From contig NZ_JAIMID010000031.1 in NCBI RefSeq assembly GCF_019966535.1, positions 1 through 48,558 on the forward strand: a stretch of 48,558 bases of DNA, in the 5' to 3' direction. Each line of letters opens with the position of its first letter. Position 1 is the first letter of the stretch. Position numbers and translations under genes: made by a program. The notes beneath the pieces were generated by a model. It was not told the origin of the DNA, made no database searches, and saw only the letters and a program-made list of their open reading frames with translations. Of this stretch, positions 1 to 8,157 are shown one piece after another. This DNA is from Mesobacterium pallidum. GTDB taxonomy: Bacteria > Pseudomonadota > Alphaproteobacteria > Rhodobacterales > Rhodobacteraceae.

Positions 1-77
1 GGATGCTGTCGCCCGTCGAGTTCGAACGGCAGCGGAAACTGAGAGCCGAAGGCGTCTAAGAAACGCGGGGCTATTCA
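1..77 (+). mobile_element. Right end of an IS3-family insertion sequence
   Basis: Positions 3-59 read MLSPVEFERQRKLRAEGV followed by a stop. This is the typical last stretch of an IS3-family OrfB (DDE) transposase, where the LSPVEFE motif sits just before the C-terminus. The bases after the stop (about 61-77, ending in CTATTCA) look like the terminal inverted repeat of an IS51-group element, which normally lies directly behind orfB, so I place the element end near 77. The rest of the element lies outside the window. The exact boundary is inferred, because the matching left end cannot be seen. Confidence 0.7.
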
Positions 78-427
78 GTGCGGAGCGGAAAAATGGTCTC
101 AGTCTTTATAGCTGATTTGAGCAGGCTGTAATCGCCCTGAGCGATGAAGTCCCAGGTACTTCGGACAATCTTGACAACCAAGGAGTCGGGTAGAGGCTTG
201 TTTTCTAGTGCTGCTTCTAAATGATCTCCAGCGGCCAAGGCTGTTCTAACAAGTGTCCAGGCATCGACTTCCGGTCCATCGTCGGCCTGTACGTTATCGC
301 GGAGCCAAACGGCCAAATCCCCCATGCCACGTATGCCATGCGGTATCGAGGCCCCGCTGCCCAAGACTATCACTGGGCTATGTTGTGCACAGTTTTGGCA
401 CTGCTTTGCGAGTTCTTCTAGTTCCAA
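71..427 (-). pseudogene. SIR2-like domain protein, truncated by the IS element
   Basis: A 118-residue reading frame starts at a TTG (425-427). Near its N-terminus it carries VIVLGSGASIPHG, the glycine-rich NAD-binding loop typical of SIR2-like proteins used in prokaryotic defence (Thoeris ThsA-type and similar SIR2 NADases). Such proteins are usually 300 residues or longer. Here the frame ends inside the putative terminal repeat of the IS3-family element at 1-77, so the C-terminal part of the catalytic domain is missing and the gene is almost certainly inactive. No ATG lies upstream in frame before a stop at 440-442, and the TTG start is weakly supported. It may be a relic of an older defence locus. 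Confidence 0.6.
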
Positions 428-907
428 AGCTATTTTGCCTCACTTCTTGTACTTCGGCTTCGTTTGTCTGTGCCCGAAAACGATTTGGTCCAAATGTTCG
501 CTCTTACGATACCCCCGGTAGCACTTCTTTGTCACAGCAAGTTTTCTCTGTCGTCGCAAGGTGGGTGCGTCGGGAATCTGGCAATTGACATGGATCCGAA
601 AATGCCTGCTCCAGCTATGATCCATGCATCAACATACGCCCTCTGGCATCTTCGACGGCTGTTCCCCTACTTTCCTTCATGGCCAACGCACTTCTCCCCT
701 TGTCTGAGTTGCATGACATGCTGGTCGCAGCTGTCGTCCCGTCCACAAAGGTTGTCGCCGATCTTTTTCCCCTGCCCCTGCGGGTCATTCCTCGCGGAGC
801 AAAAAGACCGGCGCCTGCCCCTCTCCGCTGCGCTCCGCCTGCGGTGTGGCCGGGCCTTGGCCAGCTGCAAGGTGACCATCATTGCAACGCAAACAAGGAG
901 AAAAGCA
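428..907. other. Gene-poor stretch upstream of the DUF736 gene
   Basis: I see no convincing gene here. A short minus-strand frame (440-625, 61 codons) ends in a lysine-rich tail just before the SIR2 fragment and could be the end of a decayed gene, but it has no recognisable motif. The last 130 bases are GC-rich leader sequence ending in an AAGGAG ribosome binding site at 895-900 for the gene at 908. Confidence 0.4.
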
Positions 908-1246
908 ATGACCACGAACTGCATCAAATTCACCAGCGCCGACATCGAAACCGCCAAGGGCGTCGGCTCCATCTCGACCTTGACCTTCGACCTCGACATC
1001 ACGGTCGAACCTGTCGCGAGCACCAACCCGATGGCCCCCACGCACCGCGTCCTCGGCCGCTCCCCGCGCGGCAAGCTGGTCGAGTGCGGCGGCATCTGGA
1101 AGAAGCAGAACAAGGAGACCGGCGCCGACTACTACACGCTGACCATCCGCGACCACGGCTTCAACGCCAACCTCGGCAAGGCCGCGAACCAGGACGATCT
1201 GTCCCTGCAGGCGGTCATCCCCTGGGGTCCCAAAGACGCCGCCTAA
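908..1246 (+). CDS. DUF736 family protein
   Basis: This 112-residue protein matches the DUF736 family, small proteins very common on alphaproteobacterial plasmids and conjugative elements. Visible family features are a start of the form CIKFTSADIETAKGVGSI, a central LGRSPRGK, and a C-terminal half built around WKKQNKETGADYYTLTI. The biochemical function of the family is not established. The ATG at 908 is preceded by AAGGAG at 895-900 with ideal spacing. An in-frame extension upstream to 464 is not coding in character. A strong rho-independent terminator follows the stop, so it is probably transcribed alone. Its presence supports a plasmid backbone, next to the mobilisation genes. Confidence 0.9.
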   Translation: MTTNCIKFTSADIETAKGVGSISTLTFDLDITVEPVASTNPMAPTHRVLGRSPRGKLVECGGIWKKQNKETGADYYTLTIRDHGFNANLGKAANQDDLSLQAVIPWGPKDAA

Positions 1247-1253
1247 GCCAAGG

Positions 1254-1285
1254 GCCAGACCGCTTCGGCGGTCTGGCTTTTTCTC
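1254..1285 (+). terminator. Rho-independent terminator behind DUF736
   Basis: A perfect 10-bp stem (GCCAGACCGC at 1254-1263 with GCGGTCTGGC at 1268-1277) closed by a TTCG tetraloop is followed by TTTTTCTC. It lies 7 bases behind the DUF736 stop codon. Confidence 0.92.
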
Positions 1286-1522
1286 GTTCCGGGGAACTAG
1301 CCCTTGGTCAGCGAAATAGCGGTGTCCGAAGGATGGCGCATATTTCGGACGCGGACGCCGAGGCGGATAGTCAGGCTGGATAGGTCGCTGACGCGGCCCC
1401 GATCATTCTGTTCCGTGACAACGTGCATCGCGCGAACCCGAGCCTGAACCGAATTTCCGCAGGGAGAGCTGGCAGCCCACAGAGCGAGGCCAGCGCACCC
1501 CTTCTCTCTTTCGTGCAACCCG

Positions 1523-1657
1523 CGCCTCGGTCTCGAGGCCTACCTCGCCGCCTTCGATGAAGAGGCCCATCCCGAGACCCTCGACAGCCTCGAGACCGAG
1601 GCGCTGATCGCTCGCAGCCGCTACGACGACCTGCGCTCTCTGGGACTGGGTCACTGA
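1523..1657 (+). pseudogene. C-terminal remnant of an unidentified gene
   Basis: Positions 1523-1657 read as 44 acidic, alanine- and leucine-rich residues ending DDLRSLGLGH and a TGA. Codon use is strongly coding-like (GC-rich third positions), unlike the sequence just upstream, where the same frame turns into serine/proline/cysteine-rich nonsense. I read this as the surviving tail of a plasmid gene whose 5' part was lost. The family is not recognised. A hairpin (arms 1665-1674 and 1685-1694) follows the stop. Confidence 0.45.
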
Positions 1658-1664
1658 CCCAGAC

Positions 1665-1694
1665 ACCCCTGCGGGTCTTCGGATCCGCAGGGGT
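1665..1694. repeat. Inverted repeat behind the gene remnant
   Basis: ACCCCTGCGG (1665-1674) and CCGCAGGGGT (1685-1694) form a perfect 10-bp stem with a 10-base loop. No T-run follows, so it is either a Rho-dependent/processing hairpin of the lost gene or a protein-binding site. Confidence 0.6.
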
Positions 1695-2019
1695 CTGACG
1701 TCGACTCTCAGAAGCTTCGTGACGCCCTCAAAGGGCGTGACTCGCGCCATCCCGCGCGGGCAGTTTTCGTGTTCCTAGCGCCCGATCCGTGACCGGCTCG
1801 AGCGTTTGGTTTGCCTGTCGTCGCGTGCGTCTTGAACACAAGTTTTGGAAGCCTTTTCGACCTGGCTGTCCTGCATCGAAGAGGGCGGGACCCGTTCCAT
1901 GCCGCGCTGAGCGGCGATCTTGAGTGCACCTCATTTCCCGCAAAAAGACACTACACGCAAAACGTAATATTGCGCAATGTGATGTATTGATTTATAAGCG
2001 AAGGAGAGAAGGAAGACGT

Positions 2020-2044
2020 TGGCAGGATATGGCCAATGTTTGCA
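2020..2044 (-). other. oriT: Probable oriT nick region (T-DNA border / IncP type)
   Basis: TGGCAGGATAT at 2020-2030 is identical to the first 11 bases of the Agrobacterium T-DNA border. On the minus strand it reads ATATCCTGCCA, matching the RP4/VirD2 nick consensus (YATCCTG|Y, cut between G and C). It lies 39 bases before a mobC-like gene that is translationally coupled to a MOBP relaxase, inside a local AT-rich stretch, which is where oriT is expected. After the first 11 bases the similarity to the border ends. Nicking itself is inferred, not shown. Confidence 0.7.
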
Positions 2045-2068
2045 CATTTTGTCCGAGGGGTCTGACCC

Positions 2069-2686
2069 GTGCCGAGGCCAGCGAAAAACCTGAAGCTTGA
2101 AGAGCGCATCGAAGTCGCGCGGCGCTTCGCGGCGGGCGAGAGCGCGAAGGACCTGGCGGCGGCATTTGGCATCTCTCCGCGTCATGTGAACCGGCTCGCG
2201 AAAGAGGAGGCGGGTGAGGGCATCGCAGTGCGGGATCCGAGCGAGACGGTGGCGTTCCGCGCCAGCCGATCCGAGTTGGAAGCCTTCGACGCGGAGTGGC
2301 GTGAACGGGGCTATGCCAACCGGTCACAGGCGCTGAATGCAGTGCTGCGTGGGCGGTGCGGGTTTCTCGATGTGCCGCGTGATCTGGTCGCGGAATTCTG
2401 CGCCGCATGGCGTCAGGCGAAGGATGTGAGCGACGCCGGATTGGCGCTCGCCAAGGCGGTGCATCGCGGTCGGCTGGAGGTCTCGGAGGCGGACCGCGCG
2501 GTGCTGATCGAACTGCTCGATTTGGCGCAGTCCATGAGCCGTGAGATGGGCCGGATGAAGGATGCGGCGCAGGCGCTGCGTCATCAGGAGTGGCCGCAAA
2601 AGGAAGAAGGGCAGGGGGCGGAGAGCGACGTTCTGGAGGGCGGCCCGCGCACGACCGACGGTCTGAGGCTGGTGCGCAATGGCTGA
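2069..2686 (+). CDS. MobC/VirD1-like relaxosome accessory protein
   Basis: The 205-residue protein begins at a GTG (2069) preceded by GAGGGG. Residues 10-50 form a helix-turn-helix of resolvase/transposase type (RRFAAGESAKDLAAAFGISP). The segment around 65-95 (VAFRASRSELEAFDAEWRER, then ANRSQALNAVL) is the ribbon-helix-helix-like pattern seen in MobC/VirD1 mobilisation proteins. The remainder is helical and charged. Its 3' end overlaps the relaxase start by 8 bases, so the two are translationally coupled. The expected role is to bind oriT and help the relaxase open and nick the strand, and possibly to repress the mob promoter. The family call rests on position plus the RHH-like region; the HTH-RHH combination is less usual. 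Confidence 0.7.
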   Translation: MPRPAKNLKLEERIEVARRFAAGESAKDLAAAFGISPRHVNRLAKEEAGEGIAVRDPSETVAFRASRSELEAFDAEWRERGYANRSQALNAVLRGRCGFLDVPRDLVAEFCAAWRQAKDVSDAGLALAKAVHRGRLEVSEADRAVLIELLDLAQSMSREMGRMKDAAQALRHQEWPQKEEGQGAESDVLEGGPRTTDGLRLVRNG

Positions 2687-4619
2687 CCCTCTCGCCCTCT
2701 ACACCTCGGTCATGGGGCGGCTCTGGGAGGATGAGCGCATCCGGGGTCAGGCCGCGGCGCGGATCGACGCGCGGCTGGCGGGGCGTCGGCAGGGTCGGAG
2801 TTTCGCACGCGTCGGCTCGATGTCGGCACGCAACGCGCTGAAGGCGGCCTCGGGGCAAAGCCTGGCGGCGGTGTTCAAACGGATCCGGGCGGGGGGCTGC
2901 AAGACGCGTGCTTCGCTCGGAGCGCAGATCTCCTACATCAACGACAAGGCGGTTTACACCTACTCGACGATGACCAATGCGCTGACCGATGCGGCGGTCC
3001 TGACGGATGAGCAGAAGGAAGACATCATCGAGGACTGGGCCGGGACCTGGCGCGGCTCGACCAAACTCGGCTTCACCTCGCACATGCTGCTGTCCTTCCC
3101 GACCGACGTGACGGTCGACCAGGTGCGCGACATCGCGATGGACTGGACGGAGCATTTCTTCGAGAGCGGCGAATACGGCGACCAATGGGACTATGTGCTC
3201 GCGGTCCATGACGACCGGGCGCACAAGCACGCCCATATCATCCTGAACAATCGCGGCGTCGAGAAGGGCACCTGGTTCTCCTGCTGGGCCGAGGGCGTGA
3301 TGTCGCCGCAGCTCATGCGCGAGAAGCAGGCAGAGATCGCCGAAAGCTATGGCATCATGCTCGACGCCACCACCCGGCTCGAGCGCGGCATCTTCGAGAA
3401 GCCGGCCGGGATCGAGGAGATTTACCGCGCCAAGGAAGAGGCTCGCCTGCCGCGCGAGATCGTCATGACGGCCCAGGAATCCGCCATCGCGCAGGCGCAG
3501 GTGGTGGGCTTCGCCAAGGACTACAAGAACCTCGCCGACCTGCTGGACCGGATGGACCAGCGCCACATGGCGCGCGCCCTGCGCGGCATGGCGGACGGGC
3601 TCGGCTCCGGCACGCCGTGGAACTTCACCGAAGGAGAGATAGACATGAAGGACATCAAGACCGTCGGTGATGCGATCGACTATTCCGAGCGCACGATCGA
3701 GGCGCTCAGGCTCAAGGCCGAGGAACTGGACCCGGCTGAGCGCGCCGCTTTTGAAGCCAAGGCCGCACCGATCATCGCGGACCTCTCGCAAATGGTGCCA
3801 GACCCGGAACTGCGCGCGCGGTTTGGAAAGCAGCTCGAGGAACCCTATCCGCCGGGGGCGGGCAGCGAGGTGCTGATCGCCGCGCTGCAGTCCGGCAAGG
3901 ACGAGGGGTTGCGCGACGTGCTCGAGCGCGCCGAAGAGGCAGGTATGGACAGCGAGGAGTTGGTGGCTCGGATTGCTGCGGGCGGCACGCGGAACTATGG
4001 CATGGCGCAGGACTGGGTCGAGCGGGACATGAACGCTGTGCTGGCCAAGGATGGCCTCAGCGTGGAGACCGCGAGTGACGACCAACTCGATGCCGCGCTC
4101 GAGAAGGTCGACGGGGTCATGGACGCCCTGATGGAGCGCGCGAAGGAACTGGGCGTCGAGATCGGTCGGACTCTCGCGGACGAAGAGGAGGCGACACTTC
4201 CGCTCATCGACGAGGATGACCGCACGCCCAATCCGTACCTGCAGGACCTCGCCGACATGTTGCGCGATGGCAAGCTCACCGAGGAGCAGGAAGAGACCGT
4301 CGAGCGGACCCTGCAATCCGAACTCTTCAAGGAATTGGGCGAGGAAGGTTTGGCCGAACTCCGGCGCGGCAACTACGAGGTGCTGGATGCGGCCCTGCCG
4401 AGCAAGCTCGACCAGATTACGGTCACGCAGGAGTTCCTCGAGATGACCTTTGAGGAGACCGGCGACCAGGTCTTCACCGACCGCGCCGCCGGATTGCAGC
4501 AGGACAAGGCGACGGAGGTGGCGCGGATGCGCGGCCAGCAAGAGGCGCAGGAAATGGGGCGTGAACTTGCCCGAAACAAAACACTAGATCGTGGTCTCGA
4601 TGACGAGATGGATTTCTAA
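2679..4619 (+). CDS. MOBP-type (VirD2-like) conjugative relaxase
   Basis: This 646-residue protein should nick oriT, bind covalently to the 5' end and pilot the strand through the T4SS. The relaxase domain covers about residues 70-270. Motif III is the histidine cluster HDDRAHKHAHIILNN (His177, His182, His184, His186), the metal-binding signature of MOBP relaxases. The upstream motif around Tyr86 (GAQISYINDKA) is a candidate for the nucleophilic tyrosine, and SHMLLSFP near 134-141 fits the intermediate motif. The C-terminal 350 residues are acidic, helical and probably carry the translocation signal. Start is ATG 2679, overlapping the mobC-like gene. virD4 follows after 16 bases in the same operon. 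The catalytic tyrosine is inferred by position. Confidence 0.88.
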   Translation: MADPLALYTSVMGRLWEDERIRGQAAARIDARLAGRRQGRSFARVGSMSARNALKAASGQSLAAVFKRIRAGGCKTRASLGAQISYINDKAVYTYSTMTNALTDAAVLTDEQKEDIIEDWAGTWRGSTKLGFTSHMLLSFPTDVTVDQVRDIAMDWTEHFFESGEYGDQWDYVLAVHDDRAHKHAHIILNNRGVEKGTWFSCWAEGVMSPQLMREKQAEIAESYGIMLDATTRLERGIFEKPAGIEEIYRAKEEARLPREIVMTAQESAIAQAQVVGFAKDYKNLADLLDRMDQRHMARALRGMADGLGSGTPWNFTEGEIDMKDIKTVGDAIDYSERTIEALRLKAEELDPAERAAFEAKAAPIIADLSQMVPDPELRARFGKQLEEPYPPGAGSEVLIAALQSGKDEGLRDVLERAEEAGMDSEELVARIAAGGTRNYGMAQDWVERDMNAVLAKDGLSVETASDDQLDAALEKVDGVMDALMERAKELGVEIGRTLADEEEATLPLIDEDDRTPNPYLQDLADMLRDGKLTEEQEETVERTLQSELFKELGEEGLAELRRGNYEVLDAALPSKLDQITVTQEFLEMTFEETGDQVFTDRAAGLQQDKATEVARMRGQQEAQEMGRELARNKTLDRGLDDEMDF

Positions 4620-4635
4620 GGGGGAGATGACAACC

Positions 4636-6543
4636 ATGACCAAGACACTTCCCCTTTGGGCCGCGCTCCTCTTCGGTGTGATCTGCGGCGCCGTGATCGG
4701 CACCATTGTCGCCGCCTTCTACCTGACCCTGGCCCTGAAAACCGGGTTTCAGAGCTTTGACATGTTGGCGCTCTGGAAGGCCAGCGCCGCAACACGCGCG
4801 GCACATCCTGAGGCCTTTAAGGTGGGGTTTGGCGCCGTCGCCTTCGGAGCCATCGGCCTCGGCGCCCTGGCGCTTGCCTGGACCTGGAAGAAGGAGCGGG
4901 ACGATTACGGCTCGGCGCACTGGCAGACAAAGGCGGAGCTGCAGAAGAACGATATGCTGCAGGCCCCTGGCAAGGGCTTCGTCTGTGGCAGGCTCGGTGC
5001 GCCGACCTCCAAGGCCGAGTTCATCTCCTCGACCACCATCCCCCATGTGATGATGGTGGCCCCGACCCGCGCCGGCAAGGGCGTTGGCTTCGTGATCCCG
5101 AACCTTCTGAGTTTCGCGGGCTCGGTTGTGGTCCTCGACGTGAAGGGCGAGAACTTCGAGAAGACCGCACGGCTCCGGGCGCTGAACGGTGACGAGGTCT
5201 ATCGCTTCAGCCCCTTCGACTGGGCCAACGCCACGCATCGCTACAACCCGCTTGCTCGGATCGCGAAGGCCCCGACCTTTGCGCAGCGGTTCACCGAGGT
5301 CTCGATCCTGGCCGACCTGTTCCTCGACAAGGACAACAAGACGCTCGACACCTTCTCCGAGGCCGGCAAGTCTATCTTTGTCGCGGCCTGTTTGCTGGCG
5401 ATTCAACGCGGCACGCCGAACCTTGGCGAGGTCAACAAGATCGTCGCAGGAGGGGAATACAAGAACGCCCAGTACAAGACCTATGCTGATGAGGCCGAGG
5501 AAGACATCCTGCGCGAGCTCTGGACCAACGCCGCCTCGGCCTCGTCGCGGCTTCTGACGTCGAACATTCAGGCTCTGATGACCGCCGGCCTCAAGCAGTG
5601 GGACAACCCGGCGGTGCGCTCGGCCACCGAGGCGAGCGACTTCGACTTTTCGACATTCCGGAAAACCCCACAGTCGCTCTACATTGCAGTCTCCGAGGAT
5701 CACATCGCGACCCTCGCCCCGCTCCTGCGCCTGATGTTCGCCGATCTCATTGCCTCGATCCGCCTCAATGAACCGGGCCTGGACGAGCCCTGGCCTGTCA
5801 TGATGATGATCGACGAATTCCAGCAGATGGGGGCGATGCCCTATCTGGAGCGCGCGATCCATTCGCTGGCAAGCTATGGCGGCCGCGTTGCGATGATCGC
5901 GCAGTCGCTGGCTTCGCTTGATCGGATTTACGGGCCCGAGGGCCGTGAAAGTCTCGAGAACGGGGCAGGGCTGAAGCTCTACATCACCCCGCGGGACCAG
6001 CGCACGGTGAAAGAGGTCTCCGCCGCGGTCGGCAGCACCACCCGCGAGGCGGTGACCCGGATGTACGGTCGCAACAAGGGCTTCCTTGGCGCGACCTCGA
6101 CCTCGGCGCGTCTGGAAGAGCGGCCGCTACTTTCCGAGACGGAAGCGCGCCTCATGGATCCCGACGAGGTCATAATCCTCGCGTCGCCCCAGCACCCTAT
6201 CAAGGCTAGCCGGATCAAGTATTACGACGATCCGTTCTTCAAGGACATGCTGGCCCGCCAGGACGGCAAGCCGTTCCCCTATCCGCCGAGTGTGCAGGGC
6301 GTGGGGCCCTGGGGCGGTGACTTTGAGGTCGGCGCAGACGACCAGGCGAAACTAGCCGAACGTGCGCCTGTCCGGGATCGATCGCAGCGGCGCGAAGCGC
6401 GCGCGATGAGCGTGATGCCGATTGAGGCCGGACGCGGGCAGCCCGAGCCCGAGACGCTCGAAAGGGAAGCCGCCGTGCCGAAGGATTGGAAGGCGGCGCT
6501 CGACCGGCAGGAGGACTTCATCGAGGAATTGTTGGGTGGGTGA
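4636..6543 (+). CDS. virD4: VirD4/TraG type IV coupling protein
   Basis: A 635-residue inner-membrane ATPase that links the relaxosome to the T4SS channel. Two N-terminal membrane segments (about 5-30 and 62-82) are followed by the DNA-translocase domain, with Walker A in APTRAGKGVGF (about 143-153) and Walker B in MMMIDEFQQMG (about 391-401). The VLDVKGENF and TFSEAGKSIF motifs are typical of VirD4. I chose ATG 4636 because the Shine-Dalgarno stretch AGGGGGAG (4619-4626) is well spaced from it; ATG 4627 is an alternative. It follows the relaxase closely. Unusually, the rest of the T4SS lies about 10 kb away on the opposite strand, beyond the defence cargo. Confidence 0.93.
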   Translation: MTKTLPLWAALLFGVICGAVIGTIVAAFYLTLALKTGFQSFDMLALWKASAATRAAHPEAFKVGFGAVAFGAIGLGALALAWTWKKERDDYGSAHWQTKAELQKNDMLQAPGKGFVCGRLGAPTSKAEFISSTTIPHVMMVAPTRAGKGVGFVIPNLLSFAGSVVVLDVKGENFEKTARLRALNGDEVYRFSPFDWANATHRYNPLARIAKAPTFAQRFTEVSILADLFLDKDNKTLDTFSEAGKSIFVAACLLAIQRGTPNLGEVNKIVAGGEYKNAQYKTYADEAEEDILRELWTNAASASSRLLTSNIQALMTAGLKQWDNPAVRSATEASDFDFSTFRKTPQSLYIAVSEDHIATLAPLLRLMFADLIASIRLNEPGLDEPWPVMMMIDEFQQMGAMPYLERAIHSLASYGGRVAMIAQSLASLDRIYGPEGRESLENGAGLKLYITPRDQRTVKEVSAAVGSTTREAVTRMYGRNKGFLGATSTSARLEERPLLSETEARLMDPDEVIILASPQHPIKASRIKYYDDPFFKDMLARQDGKPFPYPPSVQGVGPWGGDFEVGADDQAKLAERAPVRDRSQRREARAMSVMPIEAGRGQPEPETLEREAAVPKDWKAALDRQEDFIEELLGG

Positions 6544-6561
6544 TCGCCGTCGACTAGTCCC

Positions 6562-7983
6562 CTATTCGTCGTAGTAGAATTTCAAGTCGCGTCGCTCTTT
6601 CAATTGGGCAGGTCGGTAGGGTTTGACCTCGCCACACTGGGCGACGGCCTTGGCTCGCATGCGCTCTTCGACTGAAGGATGGAGCGGGAAGTCGTCGCCA
6701 ACTGCGCGAATTCCCTTCTTCCAGCGGATGCGGAGGGGGCCAAATGCTACCATCGCGTCTTCGCGGTGCTGCAAACCCAGAGGGTCAGGGGCGCGGTTCA
6801 AGACGTTCTCGTTGATCTGGATCGACGGCACGCAGTCTTTCAATTCGTCGACCATCCAATCGAGGGCGATATCGCTCAGGCGGGACTCTGCCTCAGGATA
6901 GCTTCCACCGATGTCGCTATGACAGCCCGGGAACCAGACCTGCTTCAACCACTTCGGCTCTCGATCTTTGGTCTCAATCGCGGCCGCCTTCGATGCCCAT
7001 CCAACCCTTGGAAAGTCAGCACGGTCTTCGTCGATCGCCATGGCGTGACGGGCGTGTTGGACATCGGGATCCAGCCACTTGTCGTAGTTGCGCTTGTTCC
7101 AAGCCGCGAAATGACCCGTCTTGAGAATCTGCGGCCAATCGGTTGGGCGCCAGAGCTTCAGTTTGCGCTCGGGATCGTCCGAGAAATACTTGAAGTTGTC
7201 GAGCAACAGGGAACCTAGCTGCCAAAGAAGCGCGACTAGAAGTACGCCAAGCGGAACAACCAAAAGCCAAGACCATCCGAGTGCAATGCCTGCGGCCAAA
7301 GCCGCCCCGACCCCGAACGTGACGCCCCAGACCAAGGTGCGGACAACTGCCGTTCGCAGTGATGCCACCGTGTCGAAGACCCCGATGAATGTTGGCTGAA
7401 CGTTTCCCTGATTTTCTTCGCCTACGAGCGGAAAGCTCGAATACTTCTTGCGAAATCGCTTGCCGAGTTCTTCACGGTTCTTGAAGTAAGGATCTTGTCC
7501 GCGCGGTTTTCCAGCACCGTGATTATACACGAATTTTACAGCGTCCTTGGCGATCTTGCGCAATCCGGGGCCGTAACGCGGGACCGGCGAACCATCTAGC
7601 ATCTGCGTCGGGACACCGCAGAGGTTCATAACGTTTGCAAGTGCTCTTACTGTGTAGGCCCCGCGCGAGAACCCAAACAGCAACACACGGTCGCCGGGCT
7701 CGTAATGGGCGATGATCTGCTCGTAGCAATCGATTATGTTGTGGTCGATGCCAGTTCCGACGGCGCTTTCCAGGATGGGCTTGATCCGACCGAAAAACCC
7801 ACCGCGTTCTCCTGTTCCCAAGCCCGGGTCGTAAAAAGCCACTTGGTCCTTAGGGCTAATTGGTGAATCTGGGCCGGGACGCATGGCTCGATACATCTTG
7901 TAAACATTCGACAGCCGTTGGTCTGGCCTGGCGCCACCCATCTGGCCGGTTCCGTCCGAGAATATGCAGATGTTCTTTACCAT
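6562..7983 (-). CDS. DUF2235 alpha/beta hydrolase, possible membrane-associated phospholipase
   Basis: The 473-residue protein opens with NICIFSDGTGQ, has the nucleophile elbow LLFGFSRGAYTVRALA (GxSxG, Ser about 136) and a later LKQVWFPGCHSDIGGSYPE, all hallmarks of DUF2235 (the fold of T6SS Tle1-type phospholipases). A hydrophobic stretch near residues 215-260 forms one or two membrane helices, so the protein may act at the membrane. No T6SS gene is present nearby. It lies convergent to virD4 and divergent from the WGR gene, at the edge of the defence island, so a role as a defence effector or toxin is possible but unproven. Start is ATG 7983. Confidence 0.8.
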   Translation of the reverse strand: MVKNICIFSDGTGQMGGARPDQRLSNVYKMYRAMRPGPDSPISPKDQVAFYDPGLGTGERGGFFGRIKPILESAVGTGIDHNIIDCYEQIIAHYEPGDRVLLFGFSRGAYTVRALANVMNLCGVPTQMLDGSPVPRYGPGLRKIAKDAVKFVYNHGAGKPRGQDPYFKNREELGKRFRKKYSSFPLVGEENQGNVQPTFIGVFDTVASLRTAVVRTLVWGVTFGVGAALAAGIALGWSWLLVVPLGVLLVALLWQLGSLLLDNFKYFSDDPERKLKLWRPTDWPQILKTGHFAAWNKRNYDKWLDPDVQHARHAMAIDEDRADFPRVGWASKAAAIETKDREPKWLKQVWFPGCHSDIGGSYPEAESRLSDIALDWMVDELKDCVPSIQINENVLNRAPDPLGLQHREDAMVAFGPLRIRWKKGIRAVGDDFPLHPSVEERMRAKAVAQCGEVKPYRPAQLKERRDLKFYYDE

Positions 7984-8157
7984 TTGTCGCCCTATTCAAG
8001 AACACGAAGTACAGTCAAAATCCTAAACCTGCAGCAGTTCTGCCAAGCTAGGAGAGAGTGCAGCGGAAATGTTTCGCCCGAGTCGGGAAAAATTAGAACA
8101 TAGTGGAAACACATATGTCTACCTGATATTGTGACACATGAGAAGGGATTGCCCAAT

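Larger units (their letters stand above)
1247..2068. other. Intergenic region with gene remnants, probably containing oriT
   Basis: About 820 bases lie between the DUF736 gene and the mobilisation operon. They hold the DUF736 terminator, the 44-codon remnant, the hairpin at 1665-1694 and, from about 1930 on, clearly AT-richer sequence with the palindrome ATTGCGCAAT at 1969-1978 and the nick-like core at 2020-2030. No intact gene was found on either strand. A minus-strand frame at 1297-1518 has coding-like stretches near its end but no recognisable motif. Confidence 0.55.

Noticed and set aside
440..625. Small minus-strand frame upstream of the SIR2 fragment
   Set aside because: 61 codons, basic, no motif and no clear ribosome binding site; it could be a gene tail but cannot be supported.
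464..907. In-frame N-terminal extension of the DUF736 protein
   Set aside because: The extension is rich in Cys, Ser and Pro without family similarity, while ATG 908 has a perfect ribosome binding site and gives the normal family length.
1297..1518. Minus-strand frame with coding-like end (IRLGVRVRNMRHPSD)
   Set aside because: The first half is noise-like and no family was recognised; mentioned only as part of the gene-poor region.
1992..4541. An 849-codon open frame on the minus strand opposite the relaxase gene
   Set aside because: It is a GC-rich antisense frame with Arg/His/Pro-rich composition and no motif; the plus-strand relaxase explains the region.
4474..5862. A 462-codon minus-strand frame opposite virD4
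   Set aside because: Antisense to a well-supported gene and without recognisable domains.
8131..8157. GTG start for the WGR protein
   Set aside because: ATG 8158 is correctly spaced from AAGGGA, whereas the GTG has no upstream site.
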